In this document: positions 32,121 to 41,895 of the stretch, one piece after another
How the letters are laid out: the number at the start of each line of letters is the position of its first letter
Numbering within the stretch: position 1 is the stretch's first letter
Source of the DNA: Chryseobacterium indoltheticum
GTDB taxonomy: Bacteria; Bacteroidota; Bacteroidia; Flavobacteriales; Weeksellaceae
NCBI RefSeq assembly: GCF_003815915.1
Contig: NZ_CP033929.1
Span: forward strand, 1,612,001 to 1,676,000
Direction: 5' to 3'
Length of the DNA: 64,000 bases
Made by a program: the position numbers and the translations under genes
The notes under the pieces: model-generated
Database searches by the model: none
Told to the model about the DNA's origin: nothing
The model's input: the letters and a program-made list of their open reading frames with translations, nothing else

Positions 32121-32888
32121 ATGATTGATACACATACGCATTTATATGCTGAAGAATTTAATGAAGATAGAAAAGAAACGATTCAAAGAGCTTTAGATAA
32201 AGGAATTACAGAATTTTATCTTCCTGCTATCGATTCAGAATCGCACGAAAAAATGCTTCAGTTAGAAAGTGAATATCCAAACCAGATTTTTTCGATGATG
32301 GGGCTTCATCCTTGTTACGTAAAGCCAGAATCTTGGGAAAGAGAACTTGAATTAGTCAAAAAATATCTTGATGAAAGACATTTTCCTGCCATTGGAGAGA
32401 TCGGAATTGATCTGTACTGGGATAAATCAACTTTAGATATCCAGATAAAAGCTTTTGAACAGCAAATTGATTGGGCGATAGAAAAAGATTTGCCAATCGT
32501 TATCCACACCAGAGAAAGTTTTGACGAGACTTTTGACGTTTTAGAAAGAAAAAAGCATCCCAAACTTCGCGGGATTTTCCATTGTTTTTCAGGAAATTTA
32601 GAACAGGCAAAACATGCTTTAGATTTAAACTTTATTTTGGGAATTGGTGGAGTAATAACCTTTAAAAATGGAAAAATCGATCAGTTTTTAAATGAAATTC
32701 CATTAGAAAAAATTGTTCTGGAAACAGATTCACCTTATCTTGCTCCCGTTCCGTTTAGAGGAAAAAGAAATGAAAGTTCTTACTTAGATTTGGTTGCCGG
32801 AAAATTGGTTGATATTTATCAGAAAGATTTTGCTGAGATCGATAGAATTACAACTGAGAATGCGAGGAGAATTTTCCAAAAAAATTAA
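32121..32888 (+). CDS. TatD-family metal-dependent hydrolase
   Basis: This 255-residue TIM-barrel hydrolase/deoxyribonuclease has N-terminal DTHTHLYAEEF (metal ligands), GEIGIDLYWDKS near residue 92, VIHTRESFDETFD near 128, FHCFSGN near 153 and LETDSPYLAP near 202, the three TatD signatures. The length is normal. It lies five bases after the DUF4269 gene, so probably one operon. Confidence 0.93.
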   Translation: MIDTHTHLYAEEFNEDRKETIQRALDKGITEFYLPAIDSESHEKMLQLESEYPNQIFSMMGLHPCYVKPESWERELELVKKYLDERHFPAIGEIGIDLYWDKSTLDIQIKAFEQQIDWAIEKDLPIVIHTRESFDETFDVLERKKHPKLRGIFHCFSGNLEQAKHALDLNFILGIGGVITFKNGKIDQFLNEIPLEKIVLETDSPYLAPVPFRGKRNESSYLDLVAGKLVDIYQKDFAEIDRITTENARRIFQKN

Positions 32889-32899
32889 ATGAATGATTA

Positions 32900-34042
32900 A
32901 TGAAGAGTAGTTTATTTAAATTTTTAGAAGATTCAAAACTGATGAAAGTGATTATTTTTATCATTTACTTCATTATCAATTTTTTATTTTTAGTAAAATA
33001 TGGTGCTCGTCAGGAAAAAGTACACATCTTATTTTTGGCTGTAATTTTCATTTTTATCCATGCAATATTCTATTTTAGCTATCATTCGATTATTAATAAA
33101 TTAAAACTAAACTCAAAAATTATCTATGGTTTAGTTGTAGTCACAGGAATTATCTACTTATTTTTATCACATCTTACCAAAGATCCATATGCACTGAAAA
33201 TTGACAGATGGCAGACTGCAGAATATTCGCTGGATTATTGGCTTCACGGAAAATATATTTACAGTACCAAAAATTTTATGGGTAATATTCCTTCATATTT
33301 ACCTGGACAGCTTTTGTTTTTGTTAGGCTTCTATCTTATTGGTAATATAGGGTATTTGCAGGTTGTAAGTTTGGTACTTTTTAGTTTTGCTGTAATAAAA
33401 GAATTTAAAGCTAATAACATTCGTTTATTAGGAATTTTGATGATGTTTTTTTCGCTCTCTTTTATTTATGAAGCTGTTTGTAAGAGCGATTTTATTTCTT
33501 CTTTTATTATAGTTTCATTTTTTATTATTTATTGGAGTAGAAAATATCAAGACAATTATTTTCAGAAACCTTTGCTTTTAGGTGTTATTTTGGGGGTATT
33601 GTGTCTGACTAGGAGTGTGGTAGTAGTACCAATCATACTTTTCTTATGCAAACCCTTTTTTCAAGCTTCATGGGCAGAGAAAATTAAATTTTCTTGCATG
33701 TACATTATCACTATCGTTCTGTTGCTCTTATCAATACTTTTGCCAGCTGAGGATTTTGATTACATTTTAGCTTATAATCCTTTAGGAATGCAAGGTCAGT
33801 CTAATGTTTTTGTAATATTGATTTTCCTTTCGTTATCGGTTTTTTTATCATTTATTGTAAAAGAGATTCGACATATTTTTTATCTGTCTACAATAATTGT
33901 TTTTAGTTTAATGTGTGCCCATATAATCCAACAATTACTGAGAGAGACAACTTTTAATTATCTTAATATTACTTATCTCGCAGCAGCTCTTCCTTTTTGT
34001 GTTATTAGCTTTTGCTTTTTATCAGAAAGAAAATATAATTAA
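32900..34042 (+). CDS. Polytopic membrane protein, possible GT-C-like glycosyltransferase
   Basis: This 380-residue inner membrane protein has about 9-10 hydrophobic helices. Between them is a soluble loop, KDPYALKIDRWQTAEYSLDYWLHGKYIY (residues 93-120). A conserved Asp/Arg-rich loop after the third or fourth helix and the overall plan resemble GT-C-type (GT87/DUF2029) mannosyltransferases, but no diagnostic motif is certain. The IS982 element starts inside its stop codon (see the mobile-element entry), and without the IS the gene would end in TAATAA. It follows tatD by 11 bases. Confidence 0.6.
   Translation: MKSSLFKFLEDSKLMKVIIFIIYFIINFLFLVKYGARQEKVHILFLAVIFIFIHAIFYFSYHSIINKLKLNSKIIYGLVVVTGIIYLFLSHLTKDPYALKIDRWQTAEYSLDYWLHGKYIYSTKNFMGNIPSYLPGQLLFLLGFYLIGNIGYLQVVSLVLFSFAVIKEFKANNIRLLGILMMFFSLSFIYEAVCKSDFISSFIIVSFFIIYWSRKYQDNYFQKPLLLGVILGVLCLTRSVVVVPIILFLCKPFFQASWAEKIKFSCMYIITIVLLLLSILLPAEDFDYILAYNPLGMQGQSNVFVILIFLSLSVFLSFIVKEIRHIFYLSTIIVFSLMCAHIIQQLLRETTFNYLNITYLAAALPFCVISFCFLSERKYN
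34036..34041. repeat. Target-site duplication of IS982-like element, left
   Basis: TAATTA, repeated at 35074-35079. These bases include part of the upstream gene's stop codon. Confidence 0.8.
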
Positions 34043-35073
34043 CCTGAGTTCGGGATAAGAGTTGAAAATAAATTTGCAATAAAAAGCAATAATTTGTACA
34101 TTTAAGTATCTAACATTCAAATGTTTAAACGAATTATTGCTTATGATTCTGAAAGACCAAATTACAAATATTTTTGTACAAGTTGACGATTTTTGTAAAG
34201 AATTTGATTCCCAAATCAAACAAATGAAGTTTCAGGCGCTGGGAGATCAAAAGAAGAGAAGAAACAGAAGATCTATGATGTCCGATTCTGAAATCATTAC
34301 CATCATGATCGGTTTTCATCTCGGTGCACACAAAACATTTAAGCATTACTACCAGGAAATAGTGTGTGGCTACTGGAAAAATTTGTTTCCAAAAGCCCTT
34401 TCCTACAATAGATTTATAGAACTTCAGCAAAGAAGTTTTGTGGTTTTTGCATTGTTTCTGAAAGAAAAATGTTTGGGTAAATGCACGGGAATAAGCTTTA
34501 TGGACAGTACCACTTTGAAGGTTTGTAGAAACCAAAGGATACACAATCATAAAGTTTTCAAAGGTTTGGCAGAACGCGGAAAATCTTCAATGGGCTGGTT
34601 TTATGGGTTTAAACTGCATTTGGTTTGTAATGAAAAAGGAGAACTTCTATCTTTTTATTTAACGAAAGGAAATGTTGATGACCGAAATCCGAAACATATT
34701 AAAAAAATGACAGAGCAGCTTTTTGGAAAACTCTTTGCCGACAAAGGATATCTTTCCAAGGCTCTCTGGGAGATGCTTTTTGCTGATGGAATCCAGCTTT
34801 TCACAAAGCTTCGTAAGAATATGAAAAATCATATCATGAAAATGGAAGACAAGATTTTGCTTCGAAAAAGAGCCATCATTGAGACGATAAATGATGAATT
34901 AAAGAATCACTGCCAAGTGGAACACACCAGACATCGAAGCGTGAATAATTTTATGATGAATATTTTGGGAAGTCTTTCAGCATATTGCTTTTTCCCAAAA
35001 AAACCATCATTAAACTTGAAAAAAGTAAATGATGGTCAATTATTTTTAAGCTTTCTTTAACCCTAACTCAGGT
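34042..35073 (+). mobile_element. IS982-family insertion sequence, intact
   Basis: A 1032-bp element has inverted repeats of 13 bases, ACCTGAGTTCGGG at the left and the reverse complement with one mismatch at the right, flanked by the 6-bp direct repeat TAATTA. It carries one full transposase. The clean duplication and intact gene imply a recent insertion. The left end lies within the stop codon of the preceding membrane-protein gene, which is preserved. Confidence 0.92.
34137..35060 (+). CDS. IS982-family transposase
   Basis: This 307-residue DDE transposase has catalytic residues in SFMDSTTLKVCRNQRI (Asp, near residue 122), LFADKGYLSK (Asp, near 202) and KRAIIETINDELKN (Glu, near 246). The RRNRRSMMSDSEIITIMIGFHLG region near residue 40 is typical of IS982 N-termini, and the C-terminus has HTRHRSVNNFMMNILGSLSAYCF. 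Full length for the family, so probably active. Confidence 0.95.
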   Translation: MLMILKDQITNIFVQVDDFCKEFDSQIKQMKFQALGDQKKRRNRRSMMSDSEIITIMIGFHLGAHKTFKHYYQEIVCGYWKNLFPKALSYNRFIELQQRSFVVFALFLKEKCLGKCTGISFMDSTTLKVCRNQRIHNHKVFKGLAERGKSSMGWFYGFKLHLVCNEKGELLSFYLTKGNVDDRNPKHIKKMTEQLFGKLFADKGYLSKALWEMLFADGIQLFTKLRKNMKNHIMKMEDKILLRKRAIIETINDELKNHCQVEHTRHRSVNNFMMNILGSLSAYCFFPKKPSLNLKKVNDGQLFLSFL

Positions 35074-35104
35074 TAATTAATAATCAATTAGAATAGATAC
35101 AATA

Positions 35105-35136
35105 AAAAAGCCTTCCAAAATCGGAAGGCTTTCTTG
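35105..35136 (-). terminator. Terminator of the RhlE-like helicase gene
   Basis: AAGCCTTCC and GGAAGGCTT form a strong stem. On the minus strand it is followed by a T6 run, just beyond the helicase stop codon. Confidence 0.85.
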
Positions 35137-35137
35137 T

Positions 35138-36406
35138 TTATTTATTTCTGGAAAAGTTATTTTTATTCTTTGGTTTTTTAAAACCTGTATCTTTTCTTTG
35201 TTGACCTGCATTTGCCGGTTTGGGTCTCGGTGTAAAAGGTTTATTGTTAGAATCTCTTTTCTCAACAACCAAATTATCGGTGTGATAAGGATGATCTTTT
35301 ACAACGGGGATTTTCATTCCGATCAGTTTTTCGGTATCTTTAAGATTAAGTAAATCTAAACCATCAACGAAAGATAAAGAACTTCCTTCAGCTCCTGCAC
35401 GGCCTGTTCTTCCGATACGGTGAACGTAGGTTTCTGCAACATCAGAAAGCTCAAAGTTGATAACATATTTCAGTTCATCAATATCAATACCTCTCGCTGC
35501 AATATCTGTAGCTACCAAAACACGCGTTCTTCCTGATTTAAAATTATTCAAAGCATTTTGTCTCGCATTTTGAGATTTGTTACCGTGAATCGCTTCTGTT
35601 GCTATGTTTGCGGACTGAAGTTTTCTAGCAATCTTGTCAGCACCATGTTTTGTTCTTGAGAATACCAGAACAGATTCTTTGATGTTGTTTTCTAAAATGT
35701 GAGAAAGAAGATCCAGTTTTTTATCCTTATCAACAAAATAAACAGATTGTTTAATTGTTTCTGCAGTTGAAGAAATTGGTGTTACAGATACCTTTATTGG
35801 TGTATTCAGGATAGAATCTGCTAATTTTTGAATTTCAGTCGGCATTGTTGCAGAAAAGAAAAGAGTTTGCCTTCTTTGAGGTAAAAGTTTAATAATTCTT
35901 TTTACATCATGTACAAAACCCATATCTAGCATTCTGTCGGCTTCATCCAAAACAAAAATTTCAAGATTTTTAAGAGAAATAATTCCCTGTGCAATAAAAT
36001 CTAACAATCTTCCAGGAGTTGCTACCAAAATATCAACACCTTTTCTCAAAGCTGCAACTTGATTTCCCTGTTTTACACCACCGAAAATCACCAACTGTTT
36101 TAATGGTAAATTTTTTCCGTATGCATTGAAGCTTTCTTCAATTTGAATAGCTAATTCTCTTGTTGGAGTAAGAATTAATGCTTTTATATGATTACTTTTT
36201 GGGCCTTTTCTTTCTGTAAGATTCTGTAGAATCGGGATGGCAAAAGCAGCAGTTTTACCGGTTCCTGTTTGTGCTGTACCCAGAACATCTCTGTGTTCTA
36301 AAATTGATGGAATCGCTTGTTCCTGAATAGGTGTTGGTTTTTCGTAACCTTCTTTTTGAAGCGCATCCAAGATGGGCTTAATAAGTTTTAAGTCTGTAAA
36401 TAACAA
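35138..36406 (-). CDS. DEAD-box RNA helicase, RhlE-like
   Basis: This 422-residue ATP-dependent RNA helicase has GTAQTGTGKTAAFAIP near residue 42, TPTRELAIQ, TPGRLLDF, VLDEADRMLDMGF near 152, FSATMP near 185, ATDIAARGIDI near 295 and YVHRIGRTGRAG near 325. After residue 370 the tail is short and basic (RPKPANAGQQRKDTGFKKPKNKNNFSRNK), the RhlE type rather than the DeaD type with a folded RNA-binding domain. It is involved in ribosome biogenesis or RNA decay and is separate from the DeaD-like helicase at 22.4 kb. Confidence 0.92.
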   Translation of the reverse strand: MLFTDLKLIKPILDALQKEGYEKPTPIQEQAIPSILEHRDVLGTAQTGTGKTAAFAIPILQNLTERKGPKSNHIKALILTPTRELAIQIEESFNAYGKNLPLKQLVIFGGVKQGNQVAALRKGVDILVATPGRLLDFIAQGIISLKNLEIFVLDEADRMLDMGFVHDVKRIIKLLPQRRQTLFFSATMPTEIQKLADSILNTPIKVSVTPISSTAETIKQSVYFVDKDKKLDLLSHILENNIKESVLVFSRTKHGADKIARKLQSANIATEAIHGNKSQNARQNALNNFKSGRTRVLVATDIAARGIDIDELKYVINFELSDVAETYVHRIGRTGRAGAEGSSLSFVDGLDLLNLKDTEKLIGMKIPVVKDHPYHTDNLVVEKRDSNNKPFTPRPKPANAGQQRKDTGFKKPKNKNNFSRNK

Positions 36407-36572
36407 AATATATATTGCGTATTAAAATAATGCGGTCGAAGCAGTATACTTCATCATTTTTTAGCAGATCTGCTAAAAAGATTAACAGAGTTTTTAAGTA
36501 ATATTAATTACTATTTGGCTGAGAATGCCGCGAAATATACTGCAAATATAGCGTAAATAATTTTAAATACAA

Positions 36573-37064
36573 TTATTGAACTTTTTCCCACTGCTGATTG
36601 TGCTTCAGATCTTCAAAAAATTGATACACAGTCTTCAGTTTTTCAGTTCCTCGTTTTCCGTAATCTTCAATGTTTTTAGATGATCCATCATTAAATTTTA
36701 CTCTTAAATAAGATGTAGATAAATCGGTAATATTACGTGAGCCATATTTATCATTAAGACTTTTTAGGTCTAGACCATCAAGAAGTGTAATAAGTTTTTT
36801 GTAATCTGCTTCTTTTATAGTCGTTTTAAAAGTTCCTTCTCTGGGTTTATCAAATTCTCCTTTTGAAAATCCTTTAGAAAAATTAAAATGCTCGGCTTCC
36901 AAAACAGCTGTTCGGTCAGCGTTAATGGTCATTTTATAAATGGGACAAGAACCAAAGCATGCACCCGCTTCATATTCTATGGTTGAATATTTTGACGATG
37001 ACATTTTCTGAGTAGTGCATGAGAAAAGAAAAATAATTGAAAAGAGACTTAATAGATATTTCAT
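36573..37064 (-). CDS. DUF6438-domain lipoprotein
   Basis: This 163-residue exported lipoprotein has a signal peptide with lipobox Cys16 (SIIFLFSCTTQ). The mature part contains YEAGACFGSCPIYKMTINADRTAVLEA, the CFGSCPxY block I associate with DUF6438, and NITDLSTSYLRVKFNDGSSKNIEDYG near the end. No role is known. The ATG at 37064 is used because it begins the signal peptide; the longer frame starts 42 bases upstream with no support. Confidence 0.8.
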   Translation of the reverse strand: MKYLLSLFSIIFLFSCTTQKMSSSKYSTIEYEAGACFGSCPIYKMTINADRTAVLEAEHFNFSKGFSKGEFDKPREGTFKTTIKEADYKKLITLLDGLDLKSLNDKYGSRNITDLSTSYLRVKFNDGSSKNIEDYGKRGTEKLKTVYQFFEDLKHNQQWEKVQ

Positions 37065-37170
37065 TGTTTTTTTTATTTGAAATGATTGTTTCAATAAGTA
37101 TTCCAAAATAGCGAATAAAAAAATAGAGAAACCCGAAAGCTTCTCTATAAATATTGATAAATATTATTTT

Positions 37171-38154
37171 CTATCCGTGCAATTGTTTCCAAATAGCATC
37201 TTTTAATTCAACTAAACCTTCTCCGGTAACACCCGAGAAAAACAGTGGTTTTTTGTTTTCTGGAAATTCTGCGGAAATTTCTTTTTTCAATTCATCGTCT
37301 AAAAGATCGGCTTTAGAAACAGAAATAATAAAGTCTTTATCTAAAAGTTCAGGATTATATTCTTTCAATTCATTCTCCAAAATTTTAAACTCCTGAAAAT
37401 GATGTTCAGAATCTGCAGGTATTAAGAATAATAAGATCGAATTTCTTTCAATATGTCTTAAAAACCTATGGCCAAGACCTTTACCTTCTGCAGCGCCTTC
37501 AATAATCCCCGGAATATCTGCCATTACAAAAGATTTGTAATTTCTGTAATCAACGATTCCTAAATTGGGCGTTAAAGTTGTAAATGCGTAATTGGCAATT
37601 TTAGGTTTTGCTGCAGAAACAGAGGCTAGTAGAGTAGATTTTCCGGCATTTGGGAAACCTACAAGACCGACATCGGCTAATATTTTAAGCTCGAAAATGA
37701 TGTAACCTTCCTGACCATCCATTCCCGGTTGTGCAAAACGTGGCGTTTGATTGGTTGATGATTTGAAAAATTCATTTCCTTTACCACCTTTACCGCCTTC
37801 CATCAGAATGATTTCCTGGCCATCTTCCAATATTTCGCCTACAATTTCTCCATCTTCATTTTTAGCAATAGTTCCGATCGGCACATTGATGTAAACATCT
37901 TCTCCGTACGCTCCTGTTAACTGGTTTTTTGCTCCGTTTTGTCCACGCTCAGCTTTTATGTGACGGGTATAACGAAGCGGAAGTAAAGTCCATTCATGGG
38001 CATTTCCTTTCATGATCACGTGGCCACCTCGGCCTCCGTCTCCACCATCAGGACCACCTTTGGGAATATATTTTTCACGACGAAGATGGGCAGAACCTGC
38101 GCCACCATGACCGCTTTTACAATGAATCTTTACGTAATCTACAAAATTTGACAT
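37171..38154 (-). CDS. obgE: GTPase Obg (CgtA)
   Basis: This essential ribosome-assembly GTPase has 327 residues. The glycine-rich Obg fold covers residues 1-158 ([22 protein letters not shown], the Obg signature), and the G domain follows with GFPNAGKST near 165 (P-loop), DIPGII near 212 and [13 protein letters not shown] elements. The C-terminal OCT domain of some orthologues is absent, as usual in Bacteroidota. It is cytoplasmic and associates with the 50S subunit. It is followed on the same strand, after a gap, by the lipoprotein gene and lies downstream of adk. Confidence 0.95.
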   Translation of the reverse strand: MSNFVDYVKIHCKSGHGGAGSAHLRREKYIPKGGPDGGDGGRGGHVIMKGNAHEWTLLPLRYTRHIKAERGQNGAKNQLTGAYGEDVYINVPIGTIAKNEDGEIVGEILEDGQEIILMEGGKGGKGNEFFKSSTNQTPRFAQPGMDGQEGYIIFELKILADVGLVGFPNAGKSTLLASVSAAKPKIANYAFTTLTPNLGIVDYRNYKSFVMADIPGIIEGAAEGKGLGHRFLRHIERNSILLFLIPADSEHHFQEFKILENELKEYNPELLDKDFIISVSKADLLDDELKKEISAEFPENKKPLFFSGVTGEGLVELKDAIWKQLHG

Positions 38155-38235
38155 ATATTTTTAACTTAGGATTTAGGGCTTAGAGCTTAGGATTTAGCGT
38201 AAACAACTATTACCTAATTCCTAAACCCTAATTCC

Positions 38236-38814
38236 TTATTTTATTTTTTCTACTTCAGCGAAAAGTTTTTCAGAAATCTCGTTGATTTCTCCAACACCGT
38301 TGATCTCTACATATTTACCTTGTTGTTTGTAAAGCTCGGCTACTTCTGCTGTTTTTGTGTAGTATTCTTTTATTCTGTTTTCAATGATTTCTACATTGCT
38401 GTCGTCTGATCTTCCGCTGATCTCACCTCTTTTCAGTAATCTTTCAACTAAAATAGTGTCTTCAACAACTAAAGAAAGACAAACATCAATCTTATCATTC
38501 AGTTCTTCTTTTACTATTTTTTCCAAAGCTTCTGTCTGCACTGCAGTTCTGGGATATCCGTCGAAAATAAATCCTGCCGCATCGCTTGGTTTTCTGATTT
38601 CGTCAATCAGCATATCTGTCGTTACCTGATCCGGAACCAATTCTCCTTTATCGATATATGATTTTGCCAATTTTCCCAATTCGGTATCATTTTTCATGTT
38701 GAATCTGAAAAGATCACCTGTTGAGATTTGCTTTAAATTGAATTTCTCGATTAAGTTTTGCGCTTGAGTACCTTTTCCACTTCCTGGAGGGCCGAACAGA
38801 ACAATGTTTATCAT
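38236..38814 (-). CDS. adk: Adenylate kinase
   Basis: This enzyme interconverts ATP + AMP and 2 ADP. The P-loop FGPPGSGKGTQ is at residues 6-16. DGYPRTAVQTEAL, the AMP-binding signature, is near residue 84. At 192 residues it is the short-lid form lacking the zinc-binding insertion, common in Bacteroidota. It sits between hpt and obgE on the same strand. Confidence 0.95.
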   Translation of the reverse strand: MINIVLFGPPGSGKGTQAQNLIEKFNLKQISTGDLFRFNMKNDTELGKLAKSYIDKGELVPDQVTTDMLIDEIRKPSDAAGFIFDGYPRTAVQTEALEKIVKEELNDKIDVCLSLVVEDTILVERLLKRGEISGRSDDSNVEIIENRIKEYYTKTAEVAELYKQQGKYVEINGVGEINEISEKLFAEVEKIK

Positions 38815-38953
38815 AATGTTGTTTTGCTTTGGGCAATTGGCAACTGCTTTTGGCGGTTTGCAACTTTGCTTTCAGCTTTTTTAGTTATTATTAAATTTAT
38901 TTCTTTATTTTACTTTTTTAAGCTAAAAGCTGTGAGCTCCTAGCCTACAGCGT

Positions 38954-39508
38954 TTAATGGTTGATTTGTCCGTCTTCCAATTGGTATAGATTCGATAGGT
39001 TTCTGCCTAGTTCATCATAATCCAATCCATAACCCAAAACAAATTTGTTTGGAATTTCCTTTCCAATATAATCCAGTTTAAAATCCTTTTTATAAACTTC
39101 AGGTTTCAATAAGAAAGAAGCAATTTTTACAGACTTAGGACGTTGGGTCTCATTAAAATATTTAAAAAGACTTTCAACAGTATTTCCTGTGTCTACGATG
39201 TCTTCTACAAGAATGATGTGACGATCTCTTACATCTTTCGTCAATTCCATTTTCTGATAAACAATACCTGTAGATTCTGTTCCTGCATAAGAACTCATCT
39301 GAATAAAAGCGATTTCGCAAGGCCCGGGATAATGTTTAAGAAGATCAGAGAAAAACATGATAACACCGTTTAAAACACCGATGAAAACAGGTACTTCATC
39401 TTTATAATCTTCATAGATTTTCAGAGCGGTTGCCTTTACAATTTCCTGAATTTCGGCATCCTTTAAATAGGGAACAAAAGTTTTGTCGTGAACTTGAATA
39501 CTTTCCAT
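38954..39508 (-). CDS. hpt: Hypoxanthine phosphoribosyltransferase
   Basis: This enzyme of 184 residues salvages hypoxanthine (and probably guanine) to nucleotides with PRPP. The type I PRPP motif is HIILVEDIVDTGNTVESL near residue 96, the flexible-loop block SSYAGTESTG is near 70, and FVLGYGLDYDELGRNL, the base-binding motif of HPRTs, is near the end. The ATG at 39508 begins the conserved N-terminus; a longer frame starts with a non-ATG codon. Downstream on the same strand lie adk and obgE. Confidence 0.93.
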   Translation of the reverse strand: MESIQVHDKTFVPYLKDAEIQEIVKATALKIYEDYKDEVPVFIGVLNGVIMFFSDLLKHYPGPCEIAFIQMSSYAGTESTGIVYQKMELTKDVRDRHIILVEDIVDTGNTVESLFKYFNETQRPKSVKIASFLLKPEVYKKDFKLDYIGKEIPNKFVLGYGLDYDELGRNLSNLYQLEDGQINH

Positions 39509-39679
39509 AAAATTTTTCGTAGAGCGCAAAGTTACGGATTTTTGATTAAAATATTTTGTAGTTTTTGCAAGGTGTTGTTATCGGTAATATTTTTCTGCAG
39601 ATTGATAAGTTTTAAATCTTATCTTTATTACTTTTTTAATTCATAATTTCCTCGGGAATGAATCATTAAATTTGATGCT

Positions 39680-40357
39680 GTGAAAATTTTAATCATCGAG
39701 GACGAAATAGAACTGTCTAAAAGTATTGCAGAATATCTTTCGGGAGGAATCTATTTGTGTGAATTTGCCACTACTTTTAAGCAGGCAATGAATAAAATAG
39801 AAATGTTCCAGTACGACTGTATTGTTTTAGACATCATGCTTCCCGATGGAAACGGGCTTACTATTTTGAAAGAATTAAAAAAACAAAACAAACAAGACGG
39901 TGTCATTATTGTTTCGGCAAAAAATGCTTTAGAAGATAAAATCGAAGGTTTACAATTGGGAGCAGATGATTATCTGACGAAGCCTTTTCATCTTTCTGAA
40001 CTCATGGCGAGAATTTACTCGATCATCAGGAGAAAACAATTTAACAATTCTAATATTATCGTTCAGAACGAGCTTCAGATCGATCTTTTGGCCAAGACGG
40101 TGATGATTAACGATAAAAATATTAATCTTACAAAAAAAGAATTTGATCTGCTTCTTTACTTTATAGGAAATAAAAATAAAGTAATCTCTAAAAGTACTCT
40201 GGCAGAGCACCTTTCAGGAGATTTGGCAGACATGCTCGACAGTCATGATTTTGTCTACGCTCATGTAAAAAACCTCAAGAAAAAATTATATGATGCAGGT
40301 TGCGAACATTATCTTAAAACAGTCTACGGAACCGGTTATAAATGGGGTGATAATTAG
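39680..40357 (+). CDS. OmpR/PhoB-family response regulator
   Basis: This 225-residue two-component regulator has a receiver domain at residues 1-115, with the phosphoacceptor Asp in CIVLDIMLPDGNG (near 52) and the conserved Lys in LTKPFH (near 102). The winged-helix DNA-binding domain is at residues 128-225 (LTKKEFDLLLYF and the TVYGTGYKW ending). The start codon is GTG; no ATG lies closer. It is paired with the sensor kinase 196 bases downstream. Confidence 0.9.
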   Translation: MKILIIEDEIELSKSIAEYLSGGIYLCEFATTFKQAMNKIEMFQYDCIVLDIMLPDGNGLTILKELKKQNKQDGVIIVSAKNALEDKIEGLQLGADDYLTKPFHLSELMARIYSIIRRKQFNNSNIIVQNELQIDLLAKTVMINDKNINLTKKEFDLLLYFIGNKNKVISKSTLAEHLSGDLADMLDSHDFVYAHVKNLKKKLYDAGCEHYLKTVYGTGYKWGDN

Positions 40358-40553
40358 TTATGAGTTATAAATGATGAGTTATGAATGATAAAAAGAATAT
40401 TTTGAAAGATAAGAGCTTTATTTTTTGCAATAAGAATTGTAAAACTATATAAACACATTGTTATACATTAGAAATATTAAAAATGATTCGTAGCGCCATT
40501 ATAATAACAAATCGAAAAATTTATAATTTATAATTCATAACTTATAATTTTTA

Positions 40554-41840
40554 ATGAAACCGCTTTTAAGTAAAACCACCAAACCGTTTATTATCTATGT
40601 ACTCGTAATTTTATTAATGAGTATTCCTGTTTATTATTTTATTGTAGATACGATTTGGCAGAATGAGCTTGATGAGCATAACAAAACTATTGCAGAAAAA
40701 ACAGCTTATGAATTTAATCACCTGAAGCTTTCTAATGAAATGTTGCACGAAAGTATTAAACTTTGGAACAGCATTCAGCCGGAGACAAATATTGAAAACA
40801 TAAAAGCAGAAGTTCCGCAAAATGACGAATATTTTACCGTAGAAAAAGCCGAAACTTTTGCTGCCGAACCTGAAATAGAACGATATCGTTGTCTGAAAAA
40901 AGTAGTTTACATCAACAACAAACCCTTTCTTTTTACGGTACAGACCAATATCGAAGAATCTCGTGAAACTATTGCTGCTATTGCGCTCAATACGGCATTT
41001 TTCTTTGCAATTATTGTTGTGGGACTTCTTTTTCTCAACAGAAGACTGTCGGTAGTGGTTTGGAATCCGTTCAGAAATACATTAGAAAAACTAAAAAACT
41101 TCAACCTGAACCATCAAAGTAAAATAGAATTTGAAAAAACCGATACTACAGAGTTTGAGGAGCTTCACCAGTCACTATCTAAATTAATAGAACACAGTAT
41201 CTCGGTCTATAAAACTCAAAAGGAATTTACTGAAAATGCTTCTCACGAATTGCAGACTCCTTTGGCAATTATTAAGCATAAATTGGATATTCTTCTTCAG
41301 AATGAAGATTTAACTTCAAAACAATATGAAATTGTAGAAGATATCAACAAGGCTTTGACCAGAAGTTCCAGAATCAATAAAAATCTTTTGCTGCTTGCCA
41401 AAATTGAAAACAGTCAGTTTGATATATCTGAAAATATTTTGTTTAATAAGGTAATTGAGCAAAGCTGTGAAATGCTGGAAGAGCATTTTCATCAAAAAAA
41501 TATTAAAGTACATTCTTCTCTTGAAATGGAAGTTTTTGTAAATGGAAACATGAGTTTAACGGAAGTTTTGATCAATAATTTAATAGTTAATGCAATACGG
41601 CATACTACACAAAATGGAATTATTGATATGAAATTGGTAGACTCTTCTTTTCAAATTACAAATTCAGGAACGGAAAAGCTTAATGAAGATTTTTTGTTTA
41701 AAAGATTCTCCAGACTTTCTGCTGACAGTACCGGAAGCGGTTTAGGGCTTGCCATTATCTATGAAATCTGCAAATTTCAGAATTGGGAAATTATTTACAC
41801 ATTTGAAAATGATCAACATATTTTTACAGTGAATTTTTAA
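40554..41840 (+). CDS. Sensor histidine kinase
   Basis: This 428-residue inner membrane kinase has two membrane helices (residues 11-31 and about 143-162), flanking a periplasmic sensing region with no named domain. The dimerisation/phosphoacceptor H-box is ENASHELQTPLAIIKHKLD near residue 232. The ATPase domain has the N-box EVLINNLIVNAIRHT near 335 and the G-box GSGLGLAIIYE near 395. It presumably phosphorylates the upstream response regulator. The signal is unknown. An LTA-synthase-like gene follows 55 bases later. Confidence 0.9.
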   Translation: MKPLLSKTTKPFIIYVLVILLMSIPVYYFIVDTIWQNELDEHNKTIAEKTAYEFNHLKLSNEMLHESIKLWNSIQPETNIENIKAEVPQNDEYFTVEKAETFAAEPEIERYRCLKKVVYINNKPFLFTVQTNIEESRETIAAIALNTAFFFAIIVVGLLFLNRRLSVVVWNPFRNTLEKLKNFNLNHQSKIEFEKTDTTEFEELHQSLSKLIEHSISVYKTQKEFTENASHELQTPLAIIKHKLDILLQNEDLTSKQYEIVEDINKALTRSSRINKNLLLLAKIENSQFDISENILFNKVIEQSCEMLEEHFHQKNIKVHSSLEMEVFVNGNMSLTEVLINNLIVNAIRHTTQNGIIDMKLVDSSFQITNSGTEKLNEDFLFKRFSRLSADSTGSGLGLAIIYEICKFQNWEIIYTFENDQHIFTVNF

Positions 41841-41895
41841 AATTCTAAATTAATTCTAAATTGAGAAACATCTTTACGTTTTAAAAAAGTAAAGC

